A stretch of DNA of 64,000 bases, from assembly GCF_900291955.1 (NCBI RefSeq), contig NZ_OLMR01000001.1, positions 248,001-312,000 on the forward strand. Direction: 5' to 3'. Positions 42,955 to 52,160 of this stretch are shown here, piece by piece. The translations under genes were made by a program, and so were the position numbers. The notes below the pieces were generated by a model. It searched no databases and was not told the origin of the DNA. It saw only the letters and a list, made by a program, of their open reading frames with translations. Within the stretch, counting starts at the first letter, position 1. The number at the start of each line of letters is the position of its first letter. Source of the DNA: Pseudoruminococcus massiliensis. Its GTDB lineage: Bacteria > Bacillota > Clostridia > Oscillospirales > Acutalibacteraceae.

Positions 42955-44295
42955 CTACTCCCCGCGTTCTTTTCCTTTTTCCCGTTCCGGTTCTCTTGGC
43001 TGCCGTAAAATGCTGTCTATGTTCTGTTTGATAACGTCGTACTCTTTGACCTGTTTTTTCAGTCTGCCATAGTCGGCGTAAAGGGCTTCTTTCTGTTCCT
43101 GGAGCTTTTCATATTCCGATTGCAGCGCGGTGAGGTTCGGGAGCTTGGAAACGCCCGCCGCCTTTAATGCCTTTGCCGCTGCTTCATGCAAGATGATTTC
43201 GCGCTCATGAGCTGCCCGGTAACTGTCCTTATTTCTTGCTTTGCGGTATGCGTCATAGGCGGGTTTTGTCTTTTGGAACGTGGAAACATTCTTGATAAGC
43301 ACCGCCATATCTACAAGCCGTTTTTCCGCGCTCTTTAATGCGTCTGCCGCCTGTTCGCTCTCTGTCTGTATCTCTGCGATTTTTGCGGTCAAGTCGGTGT
43401 ATTGTTCAATCTTGTGTTCCGTAATAAAATTCATGGTCTTAGCTGCCTGTTTCAGATTGTGGATTTTCGCCCATTGTTCATAACCCCGGCTCTGCGCCGC
43501 CTTGATACTGTTTTCAATATCAATGAGCAGGGACATGCCGCGTTCTGTCTTGGGAGCTTTGGCGGTGCGGGTACGCTTGCCCTCTATCCGTTCCCGGATT
43601 GCTTCCTCTGTATAATCTGCGCCGAGGGTTTTCAAACGGGTAAACCGTTCCTGTCCCGGAACCAAACAGGACACATATTTTCCCCGTTTGATTGTGAAGC
43701 CTTCTGCCTGTAACCGCGCGAGCAATTCTTCAAAGTCGGACACTTGGGGGATAAGGGTATCGACGGCAAGTTTCAATTTTGCTTTGGCGGTTTTCTCTTT
43801 CTTATACACCGCATAATTCTTTCCCTTGCCGCCTTTCTCCGGCACAAGGACGGACAAGCCGTTTTCCCGGCACAGCCTGTCGCTGATGTTGCGTATTCCG
43901 TAATAGGTGCGCTTGTTGGAAACATACTTGTGGTAGTCTACAAAGTTTACCGCACAAAAAATGATGTGGTTATGGATATGCCCTTTATCTATGTGAGTGG
44001 TAAGGACGTATTCATATTGCCCCTTTGTTACCGCGTCGGCAAGCTGTTTTCCGATTTCATGGGCTTTCTCATAATCGACTTCCCCCGGCTCAAAAGATTG
44101 TATCAAATGGTGTGCGAGGTTGTTTCCTCTGTCAAGAGCTTGCGACAATGTAAATCCGAACTCAATATCTGCCGTTTCATAGCTGCACCCGAACGAGGAC
44201 ACCAGCATTTTCCCGTCCGTCTTGTTCGGGTTTTGGATATAGTCAAGGGCTTTTTTTAACGTGCTTTTAATAGGCTTAATCTTTGTAACCGCCAT
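42955..44295 (-). CDS. MobP-type relaxase of the ICE
   Basis: The 446-aa relaxase has the N-terminal AVTKIKPIKSTLKKALDYIQ, the Tyr-bearing first motif, HHLIQSFEPGEVD, and the metal-binding histidine triad THIDKGHIHNHIIF (about 100-112). These are typical of the Relaxase/PF03432 family. The C-terminal half is a charged helical region. It nicks oriT to start conjugation. It overlaps the mobC stop by 40 bp in another frame. Confidence 0.92.
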   Translation of the reverse strand: MAVTKIKPIKSTLKKALDYIQNPNKTDGKMLVSSFGCSYETADIEFGFTLSQALDRGNNLAHHLIQSFEPGEVDYEKAHEIGKQLADAVTKGQYEYVLTTHIDKGHIHNHIIFCAVNFVDYHKYVSNKRTYYGIRNISDRLCRENGLSVLVPEKGGKGKNYAVYKKEKTAKAKLKLAVDTLIPQVSDFEELLARLQAEGFTIKRGKYVSCLVPGQERFTRLKTLGADYTEEAIRERIEGKRTRTAKAPKTERGMSLLIDIENSIKAAQSRGYEQWAKIHNLKQAAKTMNFITEHKIEQYTDLTAKIAEIQTESEQAADALKSAEKRLVDMAVLIKNVSTFQKTKPAYDAYRKARNKDSYRAAHEREIILHEAAAKALKAAGVSKLPNLTALQSEYEKLQEQKEALYADYGRLKKQVKEYDVIKQNIDSILRQPREPEREKGKERGE

Positions 44296-44585
44296 ATCTC
44301 CGCAAGCACCTCCTTGATTTCTTCTATATCCTCTTGGTAGACGCTGCCCGTCGCATTGACGCGCTTTGCAATCTGATTGACATTGACCCCGATTTTCTGT
44401 ATCTCCGCTGTCATAGCTTTTATGTCGGCATGGTCTATCTGAATGATATACCCGTCGATTGCCATTTTCCGCAAGTAGGCTTCCATGTTCCGGGTAGGGA
44501 CGAGCTGCATTTTCTGTTCAATGAACGCCCGTTCTTCCTCTGTTACTCTGAATTTAATTTGTACTGTCCGTTTCCTGCCGTTCAT
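44256..44585 (-). CDS. mobC: MobC-like relaxosome accessory protein
   Basis: The 109-aa protein, MNGRKRTVQIKFRVTEEERA, has the ribbon-helix-helix-like start and the C-terminal KIGVNVNQIAKRVNATGSVY block diagnostic of the MobC family. It binds oriT and assists the relaxase. ATG at 44585 follows AAAGGAG; longer frames would run across oriT. It lies directly downstream of oriT. Confidence 0.88.
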   Translation of the reverse strand: MNGRKRTVQIKFRVTEEERAFIEQKMQLVPTRNMEAYLRKMAIDGYIIQIDHADIKAMTAEIQKIGVNVNQIAKRVNATGSVYQEDIEEIKEVLAEIWRLQRLSLLKAR

Positions 44586-44608
44586 CGGCTCACACTCCTT
44601 TCCATTCC

Positions 44609-44706
44609 GAGGGTTTGGGACACTTCCCAACAAGCAATTTTCAACCGACGCGCCGCAGCGCAGGAGGGCGAAAATACGGAAAGGGTACCCCTTTCCTATG
44701 CTTGCT
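44609..44706 (-). repeat. Candidate oriT of the ICE (98-bp site, copy 2)
   Basis: It is the inverse of the 36636-36733 site: read on the minus strand it starts AGCAAGCATAGGAAAGGGGT and ends TGTTGGGAAGTGTCCCAAAC plus CCTC. Inverted repeats GGAAAGGGTACCCTTTCC-type and GGGA/TCCC are visible. The position immediately upstream of mobC and the relaxase is the expected place for oriT. Confidence 0.75.
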
Positions 44707-44829
44707 AAGAAACTTTCTCCCTTTATCCCTACTACATGGAAAATCTGATTTTGCCAAAGCAGGACAAAAGAAAAACGCCGCAAACTGCGACGTTTCAAAC
44801 TGCTTTTTCTATGAAGAAACGAGGGAACT

Positions 44830-45189
44830 TTATTCCCCCGTTGTTTCGTTGTTGGCTTCCTCAATCCCTTTTGCGGTAGCTGACAGGATTTTCAAATCCT
44901 TTTCGCTCATGCCGTCGAGCATGGTATCAAGCTGACGGCGGCGTGTGGACTTTTCCTGTTCCCGTTCCGGGAAAAAGAACTGGTCTACCGATACGTCAAG
45001 CAGGGTTACAAGCTCATACAAAATCTGCAAACTTGGGTGCTGCCCGCTGTTTTCAATGGACGCGATATATCGCGGCGCAATGTTCAGCTTATCCGCTAAC
45101 TGGTTGCGGGAAATTCCCTTTGCTTTTCTTGCCGCTTTGATAGCCTGTCCGAAAGCCTTAAAATCAAACTTTTCTTTGCTCTGCTTCAT
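44830..45189 (-). CDS. XRE-family transcriptional regulator
   Basis: The 119-aa protein, MKQSKEKFDFKAFGQAIKAA, has a Cro/C1-type helix-turn-helix (KGISRNQLADKLNIAPRYIA, about 25-50) and a C-terminal extension with SEKDLKILSATAKGI. It is a likely repressor of transfer or cargo genes. The ATG at 45189 is chosen because GGGTG lies 8 nt upstream. It is divergent from the cargo genes starting at 45350. Confidence 0.88.
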   Translation of the reverse strand: MKQSKEKFDFKAFGQAIKAARKAKGISRNQLADKLNIAPRYIASIENSGQHPSLQILYELVTLLDVSVDQFFFPEREQEKSTRRRQLDTMLDGMSEKDLKILSATAKGIEEANNETTGE

Positions 45190-45349
45190 AATCATTTCAC
45201 CCAACTACATTGTATATTTCATCTCTCTTTCAAGATATGATTACACGCATCATAGTATGGATAGAAATAGAGCATATCATGTACTTGCTATTATTCGGTT
45301 ATCCGAGTATAATTATATTGATAATGTTTGAAGAAAGGACGGTTACGAT

Positions 45350-45532
45350 ATGGAATATATGTCTTGTCCCGAAGCAGCGGAAAAATGGGGTATTTCTGAA
45401 CGGCGTGTGCAGATACTTTGTAAAGAAAATCGAATACCTGGTGTTTCAAAAATCGGTTATATGTGGTTGATACCCAAGAGCGCAGTAAAACCATTTGATA
45501 AAAGGATAAAAAGGAGTGTAGACAATGAATGA
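45350..45532 (+). CDS. Small HTH DNA-binding protein
   Basis: A 60-aa MerR/excisionase-like protein: MEYMSCPEAAEKWGISERRV, then IPGVSKIGYMWLIPKSA. The first 20 residues form a helix-turn-helix for DNA binding. The short wing-like end is typical of such proteins. Its last codons overlap the ATG of the VanR-like gene by 8 bp, so it begins the cargo operon and may regulate it. The region is noticeably AT-rich. Confidence 0.75.
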   Translation: MEYMSCPEAAEKWGISERRVQILCKENRIPGVSKIGYMWLIPKSAVKPFDKRIKRSVDNE

Positions 45533-46223
45533 AAAAATTTTAGTTGTAGATGATGAAAAAGAGATAGCAGATTTACTTGAAGTTTATCTTAAAAACGATA
45601 ATTATATAGTACACAAATATTACAATGGAATTGAAGCATTGGAATGTATTCAGAAAACGGAAATTGATTTGGCGATATTGGACGTTATGCTTCCTGATAT
45701 AGACGGATTCCGTATTTGCCAAAAAATTAGAGAAAATTTTTATTTCCCTGTTATTATGCTTACAGCTAAAATTGATGATGGCGATAAAATAATGGGGCTA
45801 ACAATAGGTGCCGATGATTATATAACAAAACCTTTTAATCCCCTTGAAGTCATTGCAAGAGTGAAAACACAGTTAAGACGCTATCAGAAGTACAACAATC
45901 CAACAAAAAAGCAGTTTTTTCCAAAAAGTGAATATGACATTAGAGGATTGATTATCAATAAGGACACGCATAAATGCTTTTTGTTCGGAAAAGAAATATC
46001 TTTAACTCCTATCGAGTTTTCAATCCTTTGGTATTTATGTGAACATCAAGGCAAAGTTGTTTCAACTGAGGAACTATTTGAAAATATCTGGAAAGAAAAA
46101 TATTTAGATAATAACAACACCGTAATGGCACATATAGGGCGGCTTAGAGAAAAATTAAATGAACCCGCCAAAAATCCAAAATTTATCAAAACAGTTTGGG
46201 GGGTAGGTTATGAAATTGAATAA
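45525..46223 (+). CDS. VanR-like OmpR-family response regulator
   Basis: The 232-aa regulator has a receiver domain KILVVDDEKEIADLLEVYLK with phospho-acceptor Asp53 (AILDVMLPDIDGF), Lys in TKPFNPLEV, and a C-terminal winged-helix domain. It strongly resembles VanR proteins of glycopeptide-resistance clusters, especially the D/G types. Its start overlaps the HTH gene, and its end overlaps the kinase gene by 14 bp. No vanH/vanA-type ligase genes follow, so the regulon must be different. Confidence 0.92.
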   Translation: MNEKILVVDDEKEIADLLEVYLKNDNYIVHKYYNGIEALECIQKTEIDLAILDVMLPDIDGFRICQKIRENFYFPVIMLTAKIDDGDKIMGLTIGADDYITKPFNPLEVIARVKTQLRRYQKYNNPTKKQFFPKSEYDIRGLIINKDTHKCFLFGKEISLTPIEFSILWYLCEHQGKVVSTEELFENIWKEKYLDNNNTVMAHIGRLREKLNEPAKNPKFIKTVWGVGYEIE

Positions 46224-47298
46224 AAATGAACAAAATTATCTGCTTACAATCCTGTTTAAAAGTTATATCTTACAGAGTGTAATTTGTTCGGGAATTATCT
46301 TAGTGTGTACGGTTTCGTTAGATATGGGACTTACTTGGGTACTGGATAGATATGTGGAACATTACTACCTGATATATAGGGGACTTTATGTTTATATGGT
46401 AGGGCTTATATTATGGGTAGTTTGCATTTTGTATTTGACTTATAAACTTTTGAAAAAGGTTGTTAATTATGTCTACGAGTTACAAGCTGCAACAGGAAAA
46501 CTATTTGATAAATCAGTAGATTATATTGAACTCTCACCGGAACTAAGCGAAATTGCTATCAACATAAATCGCTTAAAGCAAGAAGCAGAAAACAATGCGC
46601 GACTTGCACAGGAAAATGAACAGCGCAAGAATGATTTGATTATGTACCTTGCACATGATTTGAAAACGCCGCTTTCTTCCGTCATTGGCTATCTAACACT
46701 ACTGCATGATGATGAACAACAAATATCACAGGAGTTAAGAGAAAAGTATCTTTCTATTTCTCTTGATAAAGCAGAACGTCTTGAAGATTTGATAAACGAG
46801 TTTTTTGAAATCACACGATTTAACTTATCTAACATAACATTACAATACAGCAACATAAATTTGACCCGTTTATTAGAACAACTTATCTATGAATTTAAGC
46901 CCATATTAAAGGAAAAAAATTTGAAATGTACTCTCAATAGTACAAGCGACATTATGCTACATTGCGACGCAAACAAAATACAACGTGTGTTCGATAATCT
47001 CTTGCGTAATGCGGTAATTTACAGTTATACAGATACAGAAGTTGCAATAACCACAGAACTTCAAGAGAACACTATTGTAATTACTTTTGAAAATTTTGGG
47101 AATCCTATCGCAGAAGAAAAACTAAAACTAATATTTGAGCAGTTTTACCGAGTTGACACATCAAGAAATACTACAAGTGGTGGTGCCGGATTGGGACTTG
47201 CGATTGCGAAACATATTGTAGAACTACATAAGGGGACTATTGTTGCTCATAGTAAAGACGAGTGTATAAAATTTATAGTTACACTTCCACTTTCGTAG
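46210..47298 (+). CDS. VanS-like sensor histidine kinase
   Basis: The 362-aa kinase has two transmembrane helices (about 18-38 and 58-80) with a short extracytoplasmic loop, a HAMP-like linker, the H-box YLAHDLKTPLSSVIGYL (His149), N-box DNLLRNAVIYS, and a G-box GGAGLGLAIAKHIVELHKG. It resembles VanS. The short sensor loop suggests membrane or ligand-complex sensing of a cell-wall antibiotic. Overlap with the regulator gene shows coupled expression. Confidence 0.92.
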   Translation: MKLNKNEQNYLLTILFKSYILQSVICSGIILVCTVSLDMGLTWVLDRYVEHYYLIYRGLYVYMVGLILWVVCILYLTYKLLKKVVNYVYELQAATGKLFDKSVDYIELSPELSEIAININRLKQEAENNARLAQENEQRKNDLIMYLAHDLKTPLSSVIGYLTLLHDDEQQISQELREKYLSISLDKAERLEDLINEFFEITRFNLSNITLQYSNINLTRLLEQLIYEFKPILKEKNLKCTLNSTSDIMLHCDANKIQRVFDNLLRNAVIYSYTDTEVAITTELQENTIVITFENFGNPIAEEKLKLIFEQFYRVDTSRNTTSGGAGLGLAIAKHIVELHKGTIVAHSKDECIKFIVTLPLS

Positions 47299-47359
47299 GA
47301 AAATCGTAAGAAATTCCGTAGCAAAAAAGAGGATTTTCTTGCGAACAATCATCAAAATT

Positions 47360-47404
47360 AAGGCTTTTATTTTGATACAATTATTGTATCAAGGTGAAAG
47401 CCTT
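47360..47404 (+). promoter_or_regulatory. Nested hairpin/palindrome between sensor kinase and exporter genes
   Basis: The outer stem AAGGCTTT/AAAGCCTT encloses a perfect dyad TTGATACAAT-T-ATTGTATCAA (47372-47392). It is followed by TTATCTTT. It may act as a terminator for vanRS or as an operator for the downstream genes; TATAAT at 47421 suggests a separate promoter. Confidence 0.5.
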
Positions 47405-47450
47405 TTATCTTTAAACGAAATATAATATACAATAACAAGGAGGTATGTTG

Positions 47451-48281
47451 GTGAAATACCAAAATCGAATTATGGCGTTACCTATGCTATGTATGATAAT
47501 AATTGTGTTATCTGCCTGTTGTTTTGACGAGCAGAAAAATGAAACCAGTAACGTAAATCCAAAAGTACAATCCGTTGAAACGGTATCCGTTACTCGCGGT
47601 AATCTTACTCCAACGGTATCTGCTCACACAACTATTATTCCGGCTTTGGATTTTGTTTTATGTTCTTCTGTTGAGGGTACTTTTGAAGCCTGTTCCTCAG
47701 CCGGCAACAAAATTACTGAGGGTGGTGTGATTGGGAAAGTATCTGAAGAAGAAATAAAATCCCCAGTTGACGCAACGATTCTTTCTATTATCTCATCTAA
47801 TGAGAGTGTTCCCAAAAATTATCCCTTAGCAACAGCTAAGTACACAGGTTTTGCTCTCAATATTGAAGCTGAAAATTTTTTGAAAATATTGCCGGAAAAT
47901 GCAGCATTAAAAGCAAAGTTTCAAGTAGTTGATGGTGTGGGACCTACGGAAGCGATTGCAGTTGTAGTACCAGTATCAGAAAATGCAGAAAGCACATTGC
48001 AATGTTTAATTGGAAAAGATATTGATGTAAAACCCGGACAAAGTGCTACCGTTGTCATAACAGCCGAAACTAGAAAAGATGTGCTTTTGTTACCACTTTC
48101 AGTCATTGCGGGCAGACAAGGTAAGGGAATGGTAACCGTAATAAATGACGGAAAACAAATTCAAACAGAAGTTATGCTGGGTGCAACTGATGGTGCATAT
48201 ATAGAAATATTGTCGGGTGTAAATGAGGGCGATACAATTTCTTCTATTCCCCCAAACCTTGACCCAAGGAGTAATTTGTAA
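47451..48281 (+). CDS. MacA/HlyD-like lipoprotein adaptor
   Basis: The 276-aa protein has a lipoprotein signal ending [10 protein letters not shown], then a biotinyl-lipoyl/beta-barrel adaptor pattern ([56 protein letters not shown]). It is an extracytoplasmic partner of ABC exporters such as MacB. The GTG at 47451 is preferred (GGAGG 7 nt upstream) over ATG at 47445. It precedes the ATPase and permease genes directly. Confidence 0.82.
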   Translation: MKYQNRIMALPMLCMIIIVLSACCFDEQKNETSNVNPKVQSVETVSVTRGNLTPTVSAHTTIIPALDFVLCSSVEGTFEACSSAGNKITEGGVIGKVSEEEIKSPVDATILSIISSNESVPKNYPLATAKYTGFALNIEAENFLKILPENAALKAKFQVVDGVGPTEAIAVVVPVSENAESTLQCLIGKDIDVKPGQSATVVITAETRKDVLLLPLSVIAGRQGKGMVTVINDGKQIQTEVMLGATDGAYIEILSGVNEGDTISSIPPNLDPRSNL

Positions 48282-48282
48282 C

Positions 48283-48996
48283 ATGGAAAAAACGAATGGA
48301 GGAAATTTAATTCAAATAAAAAACTTGGTAGCGACTGTTAATTTGAATAATGGTGATACCTTAGTAACTGTAAACAAAGCAAATATGGAACTAAAGCGAG
48401 GAAACAGCTATGCTATTGTAGGCAAATCGGGTTCAGGAAAAACAAGCCTTATATCAATTATAGGTTTACTCAACCACTCATATCAAGGCGAATTTCTTTA
48501 TAATGGTATGTCTGTTTCCACTTTAACAGATAGCCAGCTATCTATGCTTCGAGCAAGTAATATCGGTTTTGTTTTTCAAAACTATTCTTTAATTAAACAT
48601 TTAAGAGTTTGGGAAAATATTGAGCTTCCTTTACTTTATTCCAAAAAGAAAATGAATACAAGACAGCGGAAAGAAGCAATACGAAATCTTTTGCAAAGTG
48701 TTGGATTAGAAGGAAAAGAAAATGATTATCCATCTAATTTATCAGGAGGCGAACAACAAAGAGTGGCGATTGCCCGCGCACTTGCAGTATCGCCGGAAGC
48801 CATTTTATGTGATGAACCTACTGGTGCTTTAGATAAAAAAACCGGAAAACAAATTATGGACCTTTTACATCAAGTTGTGCTTAAAAATGGCATTATGCTT
48901 TTAATAGTAACTCATGACCTCGATATTGCAAAGACTTGTAATACAATTTTTGAAATGGACGGAGGGAGGCTTCAATGTGTTAAATATGATTCTTAA
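48283..48996 (+). CDS. MacB/LolD-type ABC transporter ATP-binding protein
   Basis: The 237-aa ATPase has Walker [16 protein letters not shown] (about 45-59), Q-loop, signature [16 protein letters not shown] (about 150), Walker [12 protein letters not shown] (about 172-182) and H-loop VTHD. It is of the LolD/MacB exporter type. It begins 1 bp after the adaptor stop. The coding end overlaps the permease start by 20 bp. The product should pair with the permease at 48977. Confidence 0.93.
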   Translation: MEKTNGGNLIQIKNLVATVNLNNGDTLVTVNKANMELKRGNSYAIVGKSGSGKTSLISIIGLLNHSYQGEFLYNGMSVSTLTDSQLSMLRASNIGFVFQNYSLIKHLRVWENIELPLLYSKKKMNTRQRKEAIRNLLQSVGLEGKENDYPSNLSGGEQQRVAIARALAVSPEAILCDEPTGALDKKTGKQIMDLLHQVVLKNGIMLLIVTHDLDIAKTCNTIFEMDGGRLQCVKYDS

Positions 48997-50173
48997 AGAC
49001 CTTCGTATTTCTCCTCTCCGCAATATTTTAACCAGTATTTCTATGCTTGTAGGAATTATAGCAATGATAGGTTCCGTTTTGGTTGGTACTCTTGGTAAAG
49101 AGTATTTAATTTCTGTTAATGCACAGATATACGGTTGGGTTCCAACATACTCCTTTTCAATAATGGATTGCCGTTTTGAAGATGCCGCTAAAATGCAGAA
49201 TTTTTTGACAAAAGTACAGCAATTAGATGACTCGATAGCCGTTACTCTGTCTATGCAGGAAAATATAAGCTTTGCACCGATTCCATCCCTTTCATCATTG
49301 AAAGATAAAAATGACACACTTTATAAAGATTTTATACCTGTTGATGTCATTTTCACAACAACAGGTTACAATAAAGTCTATAATTTACCTATGTCATCGG
49401 GAAATTGGTTTTACTCCTCCGAAACAAACAATATTCTTTGTATGGTAGTAAATAAAGAGGCTGAATCCTATTTCAATACTTCGTATGCCGTAGGTAATCC
49501 AAAAAACAGCCTTGCATTAACACCGTTTAACGTAACTGGGATTGTAAATGACGGAAAGGATATACCTACAATCTATATTGACGTACAAGCAATAGAACAG
49601 CTTGTTCCTAATATGTGGCAAGTACAAAGTGCAAATATTTATTGGCACATGACTAATGGACTTACAACAAAACAAATGTATTCTGCCTTACAAGATATTT
49701 TGAAAGAAACAATAGGAGGTCATTTAGAAAATACAGGAAGAAGCGATATTGGTAATGCTTATGATTCTGTATTAGCTATGCTTCAACTAGGACTTTTAGT
49801 AACATCGTTTTTATTATTGTTTGTTTCTGTTTTGGGACAGATTAACATAGGTTTATCTTCTTTAGAACAACGTACACATGAGCTGTTGATTAGAAGAGCA
49901 ATAGGAGCTTCCCGCGCAAATATTGTTACTTTGGTTTTAGGTACGCAACTGATTATTTCAATATTCGTTTGCATTGCGTCAATTTTACTCTCGCTACTTA
50001 TCGTTGAAGGTATCAGTGTATTGCTTCCACCTGATTCACCAATAACAGCACCAAGTTATCCTATTTTTTCGGCTGTCATAGCTGTAATAACTTCTGTTAT
50101 TGTTGCATTATTAGGCGGGTTATTGCCCGCAATAAAAGCAGCAAAACTGGAACCTGCATTAGCACTTAGATAA
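48977..50173 (+). CDS. MacB-type ABC permease (FtsX-like)
   Basis: The 398-aa permease begins [20 protein letters not shown], has one N-terminal transmembrane helix, a large extracytoplasmic domain (about 45-270) and three C-terminal helices in an FtsX domain ([20 protein letters not shown]). This is the MacB layout. GTG at 48977 follows GAGG at 7 nt. With 47451 and 48283 it forms a tripartite exporter system that probably protects against a cell-envelope agent. Confidence 0.9.
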   Translation: MLNMILKDLRISPLRNILTSISMLVGIIAMIGSVLVGTLGKEYLISVNAQIYGWVPTYSFSIMDCRFEDAAKMQNFLTKVQQLDDSIAVTLSMQENISFAPIPSLSSLKDKNDTLYKDFIPVDVIFTTTGYNKVYNLPMSSGNWFYSSETNNILCMVVNKEAESYFNTSYAVGNPKNSLALTPFNVTGIVNDGKDIPTIYIDVQAIEQLVPNMWQVQSANIYWHMTNGLTTKQMYSALQDILKETIGGHLENTGRSDIGNAYDSVLAMLQLGLLVTSFLLLFVSVLGQINIGLSSLEQRTHELLIRRAIGASRANIVTLVLGTQLIISIFVCIASILLSLLIVEGISVLLPPDSPITAPSYPIFSAVIAVITSVIVALLGGLLPAIKAAKLEPALALR

Positions 50174-50199
50174 AAGTTTAAGAAATTGGAGGAATAAAT

Positions 50200-50685
50200 A
50201 TGAAAATATTATCTGCTAAAACAAAAATTCTTTTAGGAATGATTTTTACTTTAATGATATGCTTAATGTTTGCGGGGTGTTCTAATTCTGATACTACATC
50301 TGATTCAAGAGGATTTACAGACTTTGAGCATATCGAAGAAGAATATCTTGCAACCATTGACAGTTTGGATTGGCCAGATGGAGTTGAACTTCCTAAAAAG
50401 TTGGAAAATGAAGATACAGGGGCTTCTTTCCAAGTTGGCTATGGTGAAACAAGAGCTTCTAACTTGTGGGAATATTCATGGATGAAAGAATGGCTTGACA
50501 CTTATAATACAAATCCGGAAAGAGCCGAAAAAGCATTAGAAGAATTGGAAAAAGCATTTGATATGCCATATATGGGAAAAGACAGGTGCGATGACGCTAC
50601 TCGTAATTATTTGCGAGAAAATATTGACAAAGCAAAACTAGGTGATCCATCTGGTTTTAGGGAGTGTATAGATGTTAATTATTGA
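50200..50685 (+). CDS. Small lipoprotein of unknown function
   Basis: The 161-aa protein begins MKILSAKTKILLGMIFTLMI and has a clear lipobox (MFAGCSNSD, Cys about residue 26). The mature part is acidic, with tryptophan-rich SLDWPDGVELP and NLWEYSWMKEWLDTY. I do not recognise a family. It lies between the exporter and the carboxypeptidase, in the same direction, and may bind an envelope-active compound. Confidence 0.75.
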   Translation: MKILSAKTKILLGMIFTLMICLMFAGCSNSDTTSDSRGFTDFEHIEEEYLATIDSLDWPDGVELPKKLENEDTGASFQVGYGETRASNLWEYSWMKEWLDTYNTNPERAEKALEELEKAFDMPYMGKDRCDDATRNYLRENIDKAKLGDPSGFRECIDVNY

Positions 50686-50739
50686 TTGGTCTTACTAACA
50701 AGTAATTTTCAAGTACATTTAGGGAGGTGAATTAAGTAG

Positions 50740-51696
50740 ATGAGAAGAAATTATAAGAGAAAAAAATTCCATGTAAGCGGTATCTGTATTTTTCTTGTTT
50801 TGATAATATTTAGTGTTGCTTTTGTATTGTGGGCAATGAAACCTGACAATTTTCGCAATGAGAAGAATAAAATCAACTCTTGGCTGAATGGAATTTCCTT
50901 TCAAGATTTTTATAATGCAAAATCCCTCATATTAGTTGACCTTTCTAATGACAATATATTTATTTCAAAGCGAGAAAACGAGCAACAGCTTCCTGCCAGC
51001 TTAGCCAAATTATTTGTCATTGAATACGCAGCAACACTTGCGGATTTAGATAGTATTGTTCCTGCAAATTATGAAGCAATCCAATTAACTAAACCTGGTT
51101 CATCTGTTGCGAATATAGACGCGAAAAAATATTTTCTCCACAATTTGTTTGCTGCCATGTTGGTTCCATCTGGAAATGACGCTGCTTATGTAGTCGCGGA
51201 TTATTGTGGTTCTATTCTTTCACCACAAGCTAAGAATAGTCAAGAACGTATTAATGTTTTTATGGAACATCTAAATAATTACTTACAAAATCAAGGGTAT
51301 GAAAACACAATTTTATATGACCCAAGCGGATATGATGTCAATGCTCTCACTACCGTTTCAGACCTAAAATCAGTATCTACTCACCTTTTAGAGAAGCAAT
51401 GGTTTAGAGATATTGTTTCAAAGAGTAATTATACAGCTACTTTACCTGACGGAAGTACGCAGACATGGAGGAATACTAATACTTTTCTTGACCAAACATC
51501 AGAATATTACAATGAAAATGTTAAAGGTATCAAGACAGGTTCCTTATCTAATGACTATAATTTAGTTGTTCTTTATCAACAACATGGAAAGGAATTTTTA
51601 ATATGTAGTTTAGGCTCTCAATCGGATTCTTCAAGATATGATGATGTGAATTATATTCTTAAAACAATAGATGAATCTGACTATTTAACTAAATGA
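50740..51696 (+). CDS. D-alanyl-D-alanine carboxypeptidase (PBP-type, VanY-D-like)
   Basis: The 318-aa serine DD-peptidase has an N-terminal membrane anchor (about 13-34) and the three penicillin-binding motifs: S87-LAK (PASLAKLF), S144-GN (VPSGNDAAY) and K265-TG (GIKTGSLS). The layout is that of low-molecular-weight PBPs and VanY-D, which trims terminal D-Ala from precursors. Here it accompanies VanRS-like regulators without van ligases. GGAGG is upstream. It is the last cargo gene. Confidence 0.9.
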   Translation: MRRNYKRKKFHVSGICIFLVLIIFSVAFVLWAMKPDNFRNEKNKINSWLNGISFQDFYNAKSLILVDLSNDNIFISKRENEQQLPASLAKLFVIEYAATLADLDSIVPANYEAIQLTKPGSSVANIDAKKYFLHNLFAAMLVPSGNDAAYVVADYCGSILSPQAKNSQERINVFMEHLNNYLQNQGYENTILYDPSGYDVNALTTVSDLKSVSTHLLEKQWFRDIVSKSNYTATLPDGSTQTWRNTNTFLDQTSEYYNENVKGIKTGSLSNDYNLVVLYQQHGKEFLICSLGSQSDSSRYDDVNYILKTIDESDYLTK

Positions 51697-52160
51697 TTTC
51701 ATCTGCCGGACGACGGCAAAAGAAAAAAAGCCGTCGCAGAGCAGACACATTTTCACGCGCCTACTCTATTTCGGCGGCTTTGATTATCAGAGCCGCCGTT
51801 TCTTTTTATCCATCTAAATTCCAACGACGACCCTCTACCATGTAAAGGCATGGCGGCTTTAGGAGGTAGCCGCCATGCACTTATCAACTTATCGACACAA
51901 ATCGACATTCCCCCAATTATCAAAAAAAGTCTATCCCCTGCAACGGGGTATTTCGGGCATAAAGATGAACAATCACATCATCTAAATACTTTTTATGTTT
52001 CCTTTGCGTCTGTCTGCGCCTTGCAGATGGGCGCATTTTGCATTTTACAGAACTTTTTTCAAAGAAATTTTTGCTTTCGTCCAGCGTTTGAAAAAGTCGT
52101 CTGTATTATCACGCGAAAAGGGGAGGTACTACCACCTTTCGACAGAAAGGAGGTGAGAAC
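51697..52160. other. Intergenic region at the end of the cargo block
   Basis: No gene is supported. It contains GACGGC/GCCGTC near 51715 and a strong terminator CGGCGGCT/AGCCGCCG followed by TTTCTTTTT (51772-51807). A further hairpin GCATGGCGGCT/AGCCGCCATGC (51848-51878) follows. The change from AT-rich to GC-rich composition at about 52.1 kb marks the end of the cargo. A 180-codon frame starting 51850 crosses the hairpin and lacks coding character. Confidence 0.6.
51772..51807 (+). terminator. Terminator after the cargo operon
   Basis: CGGCGGCT pairs with AGCCGCCG, followed by TTTCTTTTT. Confidence 0.8.

Noticed and set aside
45525-51696. Complete vancomycin resistance operon
   Set aside because: VanR/VanS-like and a VanY-D-like protein are present, but no VanH dehydrogenase, D-Ala-D-Lac/Ser ligase or VanX dipeptidase gene is found; the other genes form an ABC exporter.
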